From contig JABFXT010000277.1 of NCBI GenBank assembly GCA_013361595.1, forward strand, positions 1 through 5,432: DNA of 5,432 bases. Direction: 5' to 3'. The stretch comes from Nocardia sp. (GTDB lineage: Bacteria > Actinomycetota > Actinomycetes > Mycobacteriales > Mycobacteriaceae). Positions 1 through 5,432 of the stretch are shown here, piece after piece. The translations under genes and the position numbers were made by a program. A model generated the notes under the pieces. It made no database searches. It saw only the letters and a program-made list of their open reading frames with translations, and was not told the origin of the DNA. Positions within the stretch are counted from its first letter, which is position 1. Every line of letters begins with the position of its first letter.

Positions 1-618
1 CGCGATCGATGTCTTGGTGGGCAGCACAATATGCATCGGTGTGAGCACCAGGCGGCGGATCTCCGGTCGCCGGGCGTAGAGGCAGAGGTAGAACAGGACC
101 GCGCCGGCGACGGCGAGGGCCGCCCACGGCGGAACCGGTGGTTGTGGGTTCAGCGTGAGTGTGCCGGTCCAGGTGCCGATCCCGAAGATCGCGCACAGGG
201 CAGCCAGGCTGAGGAAACAGACCACCAGCGCGACCTCGTATCCGAGGGAACGGCGGACCACCAGGGCGTCCTGGTCGCATCCGAACCGCGCGCCCTCGAT
301 CCGGATCCGTGACCGGCCGCGTGAGGTCGCCGAGAGCATCGGCAGATAGGAGGCGACCCAGGCGGCCGCGGCGATATGGATGGCCGGTTGCAGCGGCTCT
401 CCGGAATCCAGGGCGAGTGCCGCCTGGGCCAAGAGGAAAGTGGCGAGGACGGCCACCAGGAACACCGCCGGATAGGTCCAGCCGTTCAGATTGCCGCGCA
501 GTTCGCGTGGTGGCGGGAAATAGTTCCGGACCGGGGCCGTTCCCGGGTCGGCAACCGCGTCCGGCCCCTCGACGATCTTCGGCGTATCGGGGGATAGGGT
601 GTGCGGCTGGCGTGTCAT
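1..618 (-). CDS. Uncharacterised multi-pass membrane protein, 3' end off the window
   Basis: An open frame of 206 codons begins with ATG at 618 and continues past the left edge without a stop. The first 46 residues are polar and proline-rich, as in a cytoplasmic tail. Hydrophobic stretches follow at about residues 47-69, 77-97, 127-147 and 165-181, suggesting four transmembrane helices. Between the second and third lies a basic loop (residues 99-126). After the fourth comes a basic segment with the phrase RRLVLTPMHIVLP, which reads like the start of a cytoplasmic beta-rich domain of the kind often attached to such actinobacterial proteins. The start is preceded by a weak AGGT about 7 nt upstream. 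An in-frame ATG at 720 would add 34 residues without membrane-protein character, so I prefer 618. Codon use is typical of the neighbourhood. I do not recognise the family and assign no function; neighbouring genes give no clue. Confidence 0.7.
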   Translation of the reverse strand, partial: MTRQPHTLSPDTPKIVEGPDAVADPGTAPVRNYFPPPRELRGNLNGWTYPAVFLVAVLATFLLAQAALALDSGEPLQPAIHIAAAAWVASYLPMLSATSRGRSRIRIEGARFGCDQDALVVRRSLGYEVALVVCFLSLAALCAIFGIGTWTGTLTLNPQPPVPPWAALAVAGAVLFYLCLYARRPEIRRLVLTPMHIVLPTKTSIA

Positions 619-750
619 CGGTACTACCTGTACTTCAGGATTCGATCGGGCGCCTGCGATGATATCGGCAATCGGAGGGCAACTCCGACTCGCACACGGG
701 CGGTGGCGTTTGTGCGCCATCGCCCGGACCGATTCCACGGCCACCTGTGC

Positions 751-807
751 CCGCCGGCGACGGCCCCCCGCCACCGCGGGGCGATCGCGGCGCAACTCGC
801 CGCCGGA
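751..807. terminator. GC-rich hairpin, possible factor-independent terminator
   Basis: A perfect 6-bp stem CCCCGC (766-771) with GCGGGG (776-781) encloses a 4-nt loop. It sits inside an imperfect outer pairing of 751-760 with 798-807 (one mismatch in ten). It lies about 45 nt past the stop of the minus-strand remnant and upstream of the membrane-protein gene. No T-tract follows on either strand, but actinobacterial terminators often lack one. Chance pairing in GC-rich DNA is a real alternative. The rest of 619-822 shows nothing I can name. Confidence 0.25.
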
Positions 808-822
808 CGACGATTGCGCGGT

Positions 823-1155
823 TCAGGATTCGGCCGCGGCCGGCGCGAGCGCCCGCGGCGGCCGGAATCGGTCGATCGAGGCCACGACGACCAGGGAGAC
901 CACGCCCCAGACTGCGAAGGTCGTGAGATGGGTGCCCACGATATCCGCGTCGAAGTACAGGATCGAGCGGGCCGATTCGACCGCGGCGGGCATCGGCAGT
1001 ACCTCGTGCAGCATCCGGAACAGCTGCGGTTCCAGGTAGATCGACATCGCGCCGTTGGAGGCCGGTACGCCCAGGAACATCAGTACCGCGATCACCGGCA
1101 ATACCGCGAGCGTGCCGAGAAAACGGACGAAAATCGTCGCAGCCGGCCACCACAC
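823..1155 (-). pseudogene. C-terminal remnant of an ABC-2/DUF3533-like (YhgE/Pip-like) membrane protein
   Basis: The open frame encodes about 110 residues ending in TGA at 823-825. Only the last third of the usual protein is present. It has a transmembrane helix at about residues 8-30, then a PASNGA turn at 31-36, an amphipathic segment with LPMPAAVESARSILYF (53-68), and a final helix at about 72-94. The arrangement of helix, P-S-x-G turn, 'LP...A...RSILYF' and last helix is the C-terminal signature of DUF3533/YhgE-like ABC-2 membrane proteins, which are normally about 350 residues or more. There is no ATG. The only possible start is a GTG at 1155 inside what should be mid-protein, and the frame closes upstream with a stop at 1213-1215. 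No Shine-Dalgarno is evident. The large N-terminal extracytoplasmic region is missing. Family assignment is from memory of motifs; the truncation is directly visible. Confidence 0.6.
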
Positions 1156-1169
1156 CGTCCACCGCCGGC

Positions 1170-1439
1170 ATGCTCGCCGAATCCGCCCGCTCCGACCGGG
1201 TTTCCGAGCAGATCATCGCGCGGATCGACGAATTGCTGTCGGCTGTCCCGCCGACGGTCCAGTCCGGGCGGGAACGGATCGTCGCCCGGATGGTCACCGA
1301 TATCTGTGCCGAGTACGAGGCGCGGGTCGGCGCCGGAACCGAACCCGCGCAGTGGACGGCGCTCGGTTATTTGCTCACCGACGCGTGCGCGGGCCTGCTG
1401 AGCGCGCCGGTGAGCCATCCGGGTTTCTCGGGGCTGTGA
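1170..1439 (+). pseudogene. C-terminal remnant of a TetR-family regulator
   Basis: The frame encodes 89 residues from ATG 1170 to TGA 1437-1439. The sequence is helical and resembles the ligand-binding half of a TetR/AcrR regulator. It opens with LAESARSDRVSEQIIARIDELL, which reads like a mid-protein helix pair, and ends with an ALGYLLTDACAGLLSAPV helix of the type that forms the dimer interface. A whole TetR protein is about 190-210 residues with a helix-turn-helix in the first 50; no such motif is found here. Upstream codons in the same frame are low-complexity and unlike TetR. I see no ribosome binding site before 1170. It should be unable to bind DNA even if translated. Its partner was probably the opposite-strand membrane protein remnant next to it, since TetR genes commonly sit divergent to the transporter they control. 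The family call is moderately sure; loss of the N-terminus is clear. Confidence 0.5.
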
Positions 1440-1502
1440 TCCGGTGCGCGGGAAAGCGCTGCGGCCCCTGGTTTCCGGTCGGCGCGCCCCGGGCCGGCCC
1501 GA

Positions 1503-2333
1503 TCAGGGAGTGACGTGGGAGTCCGGCCGCCGATAGCGAACGACCGGGACACCGTCGTCGATGGTGATGGTCGCGTGCACGCCGTAGACCTCCCGGACGA
1601 GCTGCTCGGTGAGCGTTTCGGCGGGCGTGCCGTGCGCGGCGACCCGGCCCCGATCCAGGACCAGGACGTGGTCGCAGAACATGGCGGCGAGATTGAGATC
1701 GTGCAGGGCGACGACCGTGGTCACCGGCAGCCGCGTGACCAGTTCGAGAAGATCGAGCTGGTGAGCGATATCGAGATGATTGGAGGGCTCGTCGAGCAGT
1801 AGCTCGCCGGGTTCCTGGGCCAGGGCTCGCGCGATCTGGGCCCGCTGCCGTTCGCCGCCGGACAGGGTGCTCCACGAGCGCCGTGCGTGGCCGGTGAGAT
1901 CGGTGGCACGCAGCGCCCGCTCGATCGCCGGTTCCTCGTCCGTGTCCTGGCCGAACAGATCGCGGTGCGGAATGCGCCCGAGGCGCACCACATCGCGCAC
2001 GGTGATATCGATATCGGTGTGTGCGTGCTGGCCGACCATCGCGATCCGGCGGGCCAGCGGTCGCCGGCCCAGCCGGTGCAGGGGGGTGCCGTCGAGCGTG
2101 ACACTGCCCCGGTCCGGCCGCGAGATACCGGCCAGCAGCCGGAGCAACGACGATTTACCCGACCCGTTCGGCCCGAGCAGCCCTACTGTCTGCCCGGGTT
2201 CGGGGCGGACGGTCACATCGTCCACGACGAGATTGCCGCCGCGGGACCAGCACAGGTGCTGTGCGTTCAGGGTCGACGAATGCTCCACGCGTACCCCGGC
2301 AGCCGCCGGACGGTCCGCACGCGCTCCCGTCAC
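1503..2333 (-). CDS. btuD: ABC importer ATPase, BtuD/FepC type (probable corrinoid uptake)
   Basis: This 276-residue nucleotide-binding subunit powers a FecCD-type importer from the cytoplasmic face. All ATPase motifs are intact: Walker A GPNGSGKS (54-61), Q-loop glutamine 102, signature LSGGERQR (157-164), Walker B ELLLDEP (177-183), D-loop NHLD (185-188) and switch histidine 211 in ALHDLNL. The GQ-rich Q-loop region and the LHDLNLA phrase are typical of iron-complex/B12 importer ATPases. The chosen GTG at 2333 overlaps the permease TGA as GTGA, implying translational coupling. The frame stays open further upstream, but that part lies entirely over the permease gene and lacks domain content. 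It is the last gene of the operon and converges with the TetR remnant, 63 bp away. The symbol is given because of the operon's cobalamin riboswitch; sequence alone would also allow a siderophore importer. Confidence 0.88.
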   Translation of the reverse strand: MTGARADRPAAAGVRVEHSSTLNAQHLCWSRGGNLVVDDVTVRPEPGQTVGLLGPNGSGKSSLLRLLAGISRPDRGSVTLDGTPLHRLGRRPLARRIAMVGQHAHTDIDITVRDVVRLGRIPHRDLFGQDTDEEPAIERALRATDLTGHARRSWSTLSGGERQRAQIARALAQEPGELLLDEPSNHLDIAHQLDLLELVTRLPVTTVVALHDLNLAAMFCDHVLVLDRGRVAAHGTPAETLTEQLVREVYGVHATITIDDGVPVVRYRRPDSHVTP

Positions 2334-3385
2334 GGCGTACTCCGGGTGCGGAACAGCAGGAGCGCGAACGCGGGTACCCCGATGAGCGCCGTGACGACAC
2401 CGACCGGGACCTCCTGCGGCGCGAAAACCGTTCGCGCCAGCGCATCGACCCAGACCAGCAGGACCGCGCCCAGTACCGCGGAAACCGGGAGCAGGCGGCT
2501 GTGCCGGGGGCCGACGAGAAAACGCGCGGCGTGCGGGAGTACCAAGCCGACGAAACCGATCGCGCCGGCGGCACTGACCAGTACCGCGGTCATGACCGCG
2601 GTGGTCACGAGAAGAAGCAGCCGGGTCCGCCCGACCGCGACGCCGAGCGTGGCGGCCGCCGACGAGCCGAAGGTGAACGCGTCCAGCGCCGAGGCATACC
2701 ACCAGCACAGCGCCGTCCCGGCGGCGCAGACCGCGGCTGTGGTACCCGCGTCGGTCCAATCGGCGCCCGCCAGCGAGCCCAGCAGCCAGAACAGGATCCC
2801 GCGGGTGCGCTCGGCATCCGCCGAGGACAATACGATGAACGAGGTGAGCGCGGAGAACAATTGGGTCCCGGCCACACCGGCCAGAACCACCTTCGCGGTG
2901 CCGCCGCCGGCGCCCGCGGCCAGCACCAGGACCAGCCCGAACGATACGAGCGCGCCGACGAACGCCCCGGTGGACAGGGAGACCAGGCCTCCGCCGACAC
3001 CCAGGACGGCGACGATCACCGCGCCGGTGGACGCCCCGGAGGAGATACCGAGCACGAACGGGTCGGCGAGCGGGTTGCGCAGCAGTGATTGCATGACCAC
3101 CCCGCAGACCGCCAGGCCGGCCCCGCAGATCGCGGCGAGCAGCGTGCGCGGCAGCCGTAACTGCCAGACGATGCCCTCCCGGATGGGTGATACGCCGGCG
3201 GTGCCGACCCCCAGCTTCTCGAACACCACGGCGTATACCTCGCCCACCGAAAGGTTCGCCGGCCCGACGGTGATCGTGAAGGCCATCGACGCGACCAGCA
3301 CGACCAGCCCGGACAGGATCAGTGCGGCCGTCGCCGGTACGCGAACCGCCCGGACCGTGGTGAGTGCCGGCGCTGCCCGGTTCAC
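2330..3385 (-). CDS. btuC: ABC importer permease, FecCD/BtuC family (probable corrinoid uptake)
   Basis: The 351-residue protein has the normal length of the family and many hydrophobic helices, consistent with the usual ten spans per subunit of a homodimer. Hallmarks are WQLRLPRTL (74-82), the QSLLRNPLADPFVLG coupling region (99-113), the GAIGFVGLVLPHAARFLVG segment (274-292) and the C-terminal EVPVGVVTALIG (325-336). It forms the membrane channel that takes substrate from the binding lipoprotein and couples to the ATPase. The start is GTG at 3385, overlapping the TGA of the binding-protein gene as GTGA. A longer frame reaching 3649 exists but overlaps the upstream gene out of frame and would add a charged, non-membrane extension, so it is rejected. 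A single permease gene implies a homodimeric pore, as in BtuC2D2. Substrate is inferred from the leader riboswitch, not from the permease itself. Confidence 0.88.
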   Translation of the reverse strand: MNRAAPALTTVRAVRVPATAALILSGLVVLVASMAFTITVGPANLSVGEVYAVVFEKLGVGTAGVSPIREGIVWQLRLPRTLLAAICGAGLAVCGVVMQSLLRNPLADPFVLGISSGASTGAVIVAVLGVGGGLVSLSTGAFVGALVSFGLVLVLAAGAGGGTAKVVLAGVAGTQLFSALTSFIVLSSADAERTRGILFWLLGSLAGADWTDAGTTAAVCAAGTALCWWYASALDAFTFGSSAAATLGVAVGRTRLLLLVTTAVMTAVLVSAAGAIGFVGLVLPHAARFLVGPRHSRLLPVSAVLGAVLLVWVDALARTVFAPQEVPVGVVTALIGVPAFALLLFRTRSTP

Positions 3386-4419
3386 GAGCCGTGGCCCCAC
3401 CGCTCCAGGGCGTCGGCCACCTTCTCGATCCCGTCGATCGTCCGGATCGACGGGTTCAGATCGGCGCCGCTGACCACGATGTAGCGGCGATCGCGCACCG
3501 CGGACAGTTTCGAGGTCACCGGATCCGATTCCAGGAACGAGATCTTGCTGTCCAGCGCGTCCCCGGCGAGACTGCGCCGGCTCAGATCGGCCAGCACCAG
3601 GGCGGTCGGGTCGCGGTCCAGAACGGTCTCCCAGCTGACCTGCGGCCATTCGTCGGTGGTGTCGGCGAAGACGTTCTTCGCGCCCACCGCGTCGGTGATG
3701 ATCCCGGATGAGCCGCAGCAGCCCGCCACATATGGTGTGGAGGTATCGGCGAACCAGTACGCCAGCGACACCCCCGCCGCCGCGATCCGCCCGGCCGCGG
3801 TGTCGTAGCGGTCACGCAGTCCGGTGACCAACTGTTCGCCGCGCTCGCGCACATCGAAGATCGCGGCCAGTTCGCGGATCTCCCGGTAGACCGAATCCAT
3901 GGTCAGCGGTTCGGTGCGGGCCCCGTCGGCGTTCACGCTGATATCGGTTTTGCCGTCGCAGTCCGTCGGTGACAGATAGGTGGGGACCCCCAGTTCGGTG
4001 AACTGCGCACGTTCGGCCACCCCGCCGGGACCGAGTGTGCCGCCGAACGACGCCGAGACGAAGTCCGGTTCCTTGTCGAGCACTACTTCGAACGAGGGTT
4101 TGTTCTCGGCCAGCCGCGGCACCCGCGCGTTGTCGGCGGCGAGATCCGCGCGTACGGGGTCGGTCCAGGTGGCGGTGCCCACCATGCGGTCTGCCAAGCC
4201 GAGTGAGAGCAGGATCTCGGCCGAGCCCTGGTTGAGCGCCACGGCCCGCTGCGGCGGCGCGTCTACGGTCACCTCGGTCCCGCAGTTGCCGATCCGCATC
4301 GGATAACCGGCACCACCGGCGGATTCTGCCGGATCGCCGGAGCTGTCCGTACCGGCGCATCCGGCCAGTAGGAGCGTGCTGAAGACGGTTGCCACCGTCA
4401 GTGGAATGGACCGCGTCAC
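3382..4419 (-). CDS. btuF: Substrate-binding lipoprotein of ABC importer, BtuF/FecB-like (probable corrinoid binding)
   Basis: The 345-residue protein begins with a lipoprotein signal: basic start, hydrophobic core, and lipobox LLAGC with the lipidated cysteine at 21. A polar Ser/Gly/Asp linker follows to about 40. The mature part looks like a class III (TroA/BtuF-like) two-lobe binder: N-lobe from NCGTEVTVDAPPQRAVALN (45-63), SFEVVLDKEPDFV (109-121), a long linker helix near 176-200, and C-lobe with YWFADTSTPYVAGCCG (221-236) and WPQVSWETVL. It would hold substrate outside the membrane and deliver it to the permease. The start is GTG (4417-4419) with AAGGAG at 4428-4433, 8 nt upstream. It is first in the operon and directly behind the cobalamin riboswitch. 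Besides Cys21 it has Cys46, 154, 234 and 235, the last two adjacent, so disulphides are possible. Automated annotation may label it siderophore- or 'F420-0'-binding. Confidence 0.85.
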   Translation of the reverse strand: MTRSIPLTVATVFSTLLLAGCAGTDSSGDPAESAGGAGYPMRIGNCGTEVTVDAPPQRAVALNQGSAEILLSLGLADRMVGTATWTDPVRADLAADNARVPRLAENKPSFEVVLDKEPDFVSASFGGTLGPGGVAERAQFTELGVPTYLSPTDCDGKTDISVNADGARTEPLTMDSVYREIRELAAIFDVRERGEQLVTGLRDRYDTAAGRIAAAGVSLAYWFADTSTPYVAGCCGSSGIITDAVGAKNVFADTTDEWPQVSWETVLDRDPTALVLADLSRRSLAGDALDSKISFLESDPVTSKLSAVRDRRYIVVSGADLNPSIRTIDGIEKVADALERWGHGS

Positions 4420-4427
4420 GGCGTGGA

Positions 4428-4433
4428 CTCCTT
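4428..4433 (-). promoter_or_regulatory. Ribosome binding site of the importer operon
   Basis: The minus strand reads AAGGAG, then 8 nt, then GTG. This is the strongest Shine-Dalgarno in the window and decides the start of the binding-protein gene. It is the likely target of riboswitch control if regulation is translational, as is common in actinobacteria. Confidence 0.7.
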
Positions 4434-4440
4434 GCGTCTG

Positions 4441-4457
4441 GGCCTGTGCGCGAGGCC
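4441..4457 (-). promoter_or_regulatory. Hairpin between riboswitch aptamer and RBS (candidate expression platform)
   Basis: The RNA reads GGCCT, a 7-nt loop (CGCGCAC), then AGGCC, a 5-bp stem ending 7 nt before the Shine-Dalgarno. The loop's CGCGC is complementary to the GCGCG in the aptamer's B12-box-like core, so loop-loop or alternative pairing between the two is possible. No T-tract follows, so it does not look like an intrinsic terminator. The role is inference. Confidence 0.3.
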
Positions 4458-4468
4458 GGAACCGAGCT

Positions 4469-4554
4469 CGGCGGGTGAGTGATCGGACTTCACCTCACAG
4501 GTGTCACCGTTGCGCGCCAGTCCCGGATTCCCACCGGGTTCCCTCACCGCGCCG
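4469..4554 (-). ncRNA. Cobalamin riboswitch in the leader of the importer operon
   Basis: The minus-strand leader has the cobalamin aptamer elements in order. First is GGGAA followed by CCCGG/CCGGG hairpin arms around a TGGGAAT loop. Next is the B12-box-like GACTGGCGCGCAACGGTGA (about 4504-4522), then a CACCT/AGGTG hairpin, and then the 3' conserved AAGTCCGATC...CACCCGCC. The ends close on each other: CGGCG-C-GGTGAG (4543-4554) pairs with CTCACC-CGCCG (4469-4479), an 11-bp helix with one bulged C. The CGCAACGGTG form of the B12 box is common in actinobacteria. The aptamer starts 135 nt and ends 50 nt before the GTG of the binding-protein gene. Known cobalamin riboswitches repress uptake genes when adenosyl- or methyl-cobalamin is plentiful; here control is probably at translation initiation. 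Exact 5' boundary is uncertain and may reach about 4570. Confidence 0.87.
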
Positions 4555-4576
4555 CGACCGCAGAGCGGCCGTGGTC

Positions 4577-4582
4577 ATGCTA
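4577..4582 (-). promoter_or_regulatory. Candidate -10 element for the riboswitch-importer transcript
   Basis: TAGCAT on the minus strand fits a sigma-70-like -10 box. It would place a purine transcription start near 4570, about 16 nt before the first paired base of the riboswitch. No convincing -35 is present at 16-19 nt, which is common for actinobacterial promoters. The call rests on position more than on sequence. Confidence 0.3.
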
Positions 4583-4712
4583 TCCCGCCGGTGAACTGGA
4601 CGTACGACCGGCTCATCCTCCGGTGCGAATGCGACGGCGATTTTCTGCCAGCGTGCGCAGGGCGCGCTCACGGATGCTCATGGAGTAACAGCGGAATCGC
4701 GAAAGGATCGAT

Positions 4713-5432
4713 ATGTCGGAGAAGATCGTGGTGGTCACCGGGGCGACCCGCGGAATCGGACGTGCCACCGCGACGGCGTTCGCCCGGAAGGGCTACCGGG
4801 TGATCGTCACCGGGCGCCGCGACCGGGCCGTGGCGGCCGTTGTGGAAGAACTGCGGGCCGAGGGACTTGCGGCCGAGGGTGAACTCCTCGACGTGTGCTC
4901 GGTGGACAGTGCGCAGTGCCTGCGCGAATCGATCGCCGATCGGTACGGTCACATCGATGTGCTCGTCAACAATGCGGGCATCCTGCCCGAGGCGACCGTG
5001 ACGGGCACGGTGAACTTCACGCACCCCGGCGCGTTCACCGAGACGCTGATGACCAATACCTTCGGGCCCGCCAATGTGATCGAGGCATTGTTGCCACTGG
5101 TGCGCCGGGCCCCGGCGGGACGGATCGTCAACATCTCCACCGAGATGGGTTCGCTCACCGAACAGCGCAACCCGGACTCGGCGTACTACTCGATGGTGGT
5201 ACCGGGCTACCAGGCCTCGAAAGCGGCCCTGAACAGCATCACGGTGGGACTGGCGAAAACCCTCGCCGATACCACGGTACGGGTGATCTCGGTATGCCCC
5301 GGCTTCGTCGCGACCGAACTGGCCCCGGCGGCGGCCGACGCGCCGACCACACCGGAGCAGGCCGCGGCTGTCGTTCTCGCGGCGGCGGAGTCGGCGGATA
5401 CGCCCGCCGACGGGGCCTTCGTCGGTGCGAAC
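4713..5432 (+). CDS. NADP(H)-type short-chain dehydrogenase/reductase, 3' end off the window
   Basis: 240 codons are present from ATG 4713 to the right edge with no stop. This is a classical SDR with a Rossmann fold. The cofactor motif TGATRGIG is at 9-16. A double arginine (R35 R36) after beta-2 usually selects NADPH over NADH. Next are D60 in the LLDV strand and NNAG at 86-89. The catalytic tetrad is complete: N115, S142 (NIST), Y166 and K170 (YQASK). PGFVATEL follows at the substrate/cofactor loop. It should reduce a carbonyl or oxidise an alcohol in the cytoplasm; the substrate cannot be read from sequence. Typical relatives are about 240-245 residues, so only a few residues are missing. 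An AAAGGA at 4702-4707, 5 nt before ATG, supports the start. It is divergent from the riboswitch operon and shares a roughly 140-bp intergenic region, but nothing shows a functional link to corrinoid uptake. Confidence 0.9.
   Translation, partial: MSEKIVVVTGATRGIGRATATAFARKGYRVIVTGRRDRAVAAVVEELRAEGLAAEGELLDVCSVDSAQCLRESIADRYGHIDVLVNNAGILPEATVTGTVNFTHPGAFTETLMTNTFGPANVIEALLPLVRRAPAGRIVNISTEMGSLTEQRNPDSAYYSMVVPGYQASKAALNSITVGLAKTLADTTVRVISVCPGFVATELAPAAADAPTTPEQAAAVVLAAAESADTPADGAFVGAN

Noticed and set aside
619..720. Upstream in-frame ATG at 720 for the membrane-protein gene
   Set aside because: It would add 34 residues rich in Arg, Cys and Pro with no membrane-protein character. The ATG at 618 gives a plausible cytoplasmic tail and has a weak ribosome binding site.
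635..1297. Minus-strand 220-codon frame across the remnant region
   Set aside because: The translation is Arg/Gly/Pro-rich and matches nothing. The overlapping frame at 823-1155 has clear transmembrane helices and family motifs instead.
601..1401. Plus-strand 266-codon frame
   Set aside because: Arg/His/Pro-rich composition typical of a shadow frame. It is inconsistent with the two remnants, which read sensibly in other frames.
1440..1502. Possible bidirectional terminator between the convergent TetR remnant and ATPase gene
   Set aside because: Only a GGAAA/TTTCC stem with a 16-nt loop and a loopless CGGGCCGGCCCG palindrome are present; neither is convincing as a terminator.
2334..2759. N-terminal extension of the ATPase to 418 residues
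   Set aside because: The added part overlaps the permease gene in another frame and has no domain content. The GTGA overlap at 2330-2333 gives the normal family length.
1887..3473. Plus-strand open frame of 528 codons
   Set aside because: It lies antisense to the ATPase, permease and binding-protein genes, all of which have full motif sets. The translation is Arg/Thr/Pro/Ser-rich without domains, as expected for a GC-rich shadow frame.
3386..3649. N-terminal extension of the permease to 439 residues
   Set aside because: The added segment is charged and non-hydrophobic and overlaps the binding-protein gene. GTG 3385 gives the normal 351 residues.
4668..5024. Minus-strand frame antisense to the dehydrogenase gene
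   Set aside because: It is the shadow of a well-supported SDR gene carrying all catalytic motifs, and its translation has no recognisable domain.

Overview
The window is GC-rich DNA (roughly two thirds G+C by eye). It has GTG starts, four-base stop/start overlaps and NCG/NCC-dominated codons, which point to a mycolic-acid actinomycete, most likely Nocardia or a close relative. This genus call is inference from style and protein flavour, not from a marker gene.

Layout, left to right. (1) 1-618, minus: the 5' part of a gene for an unrecognised multi-spanning membrane protein, running off the left edge. (2) 619-822: a short intergenic stretch with one GC-rich hairpin. (3) 823-1439: two gene remnants placed head to head. 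On the minus strand is the C-terminal end of an ABC-2/DUF3533-like membrane protein. On the plus strand is the C-terminal ligand-domain half of a TetR-like regulator. Both lack their N-terminal halves and meet within about 15 bp, which looks like the scar of a deletion that removed their shared divergent promoter and both gene starts. (4) 1503-4419, minus: a complete three-gene ABC importer operon, in transcription order lipoprotein binding protein, FecCD-type permease, ATPase. Each junction is a GTGA overlap. (5) About 4469-4554, minus: a cobalamin riboswitch in the leader of that operon. It is recognised from the B12-box-like core, the 3' conserved segment and an 11-bp closing helix. (6) 4713 to the right edge, plus: a divergent gene for a classical NADP(H)-type short-chain dehydrogenase/reductase, cut by the window end close to its usual C-terminus.

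The main biological reading is that the operon is a BtuF-BtuC-BtuD type corrinoid (vitamin B12 or cobinamide) importer, switched off at high intracellular cobalamin by its leader RNA. From protein similarity alone the three genes would be called generic iron-siderophore, or even 'F420-0', transporter components. The riboswitch is what fixes the likely substrate. I saw no CRISPR array, tRNA, rRNA, transposase or phage gene in the window.
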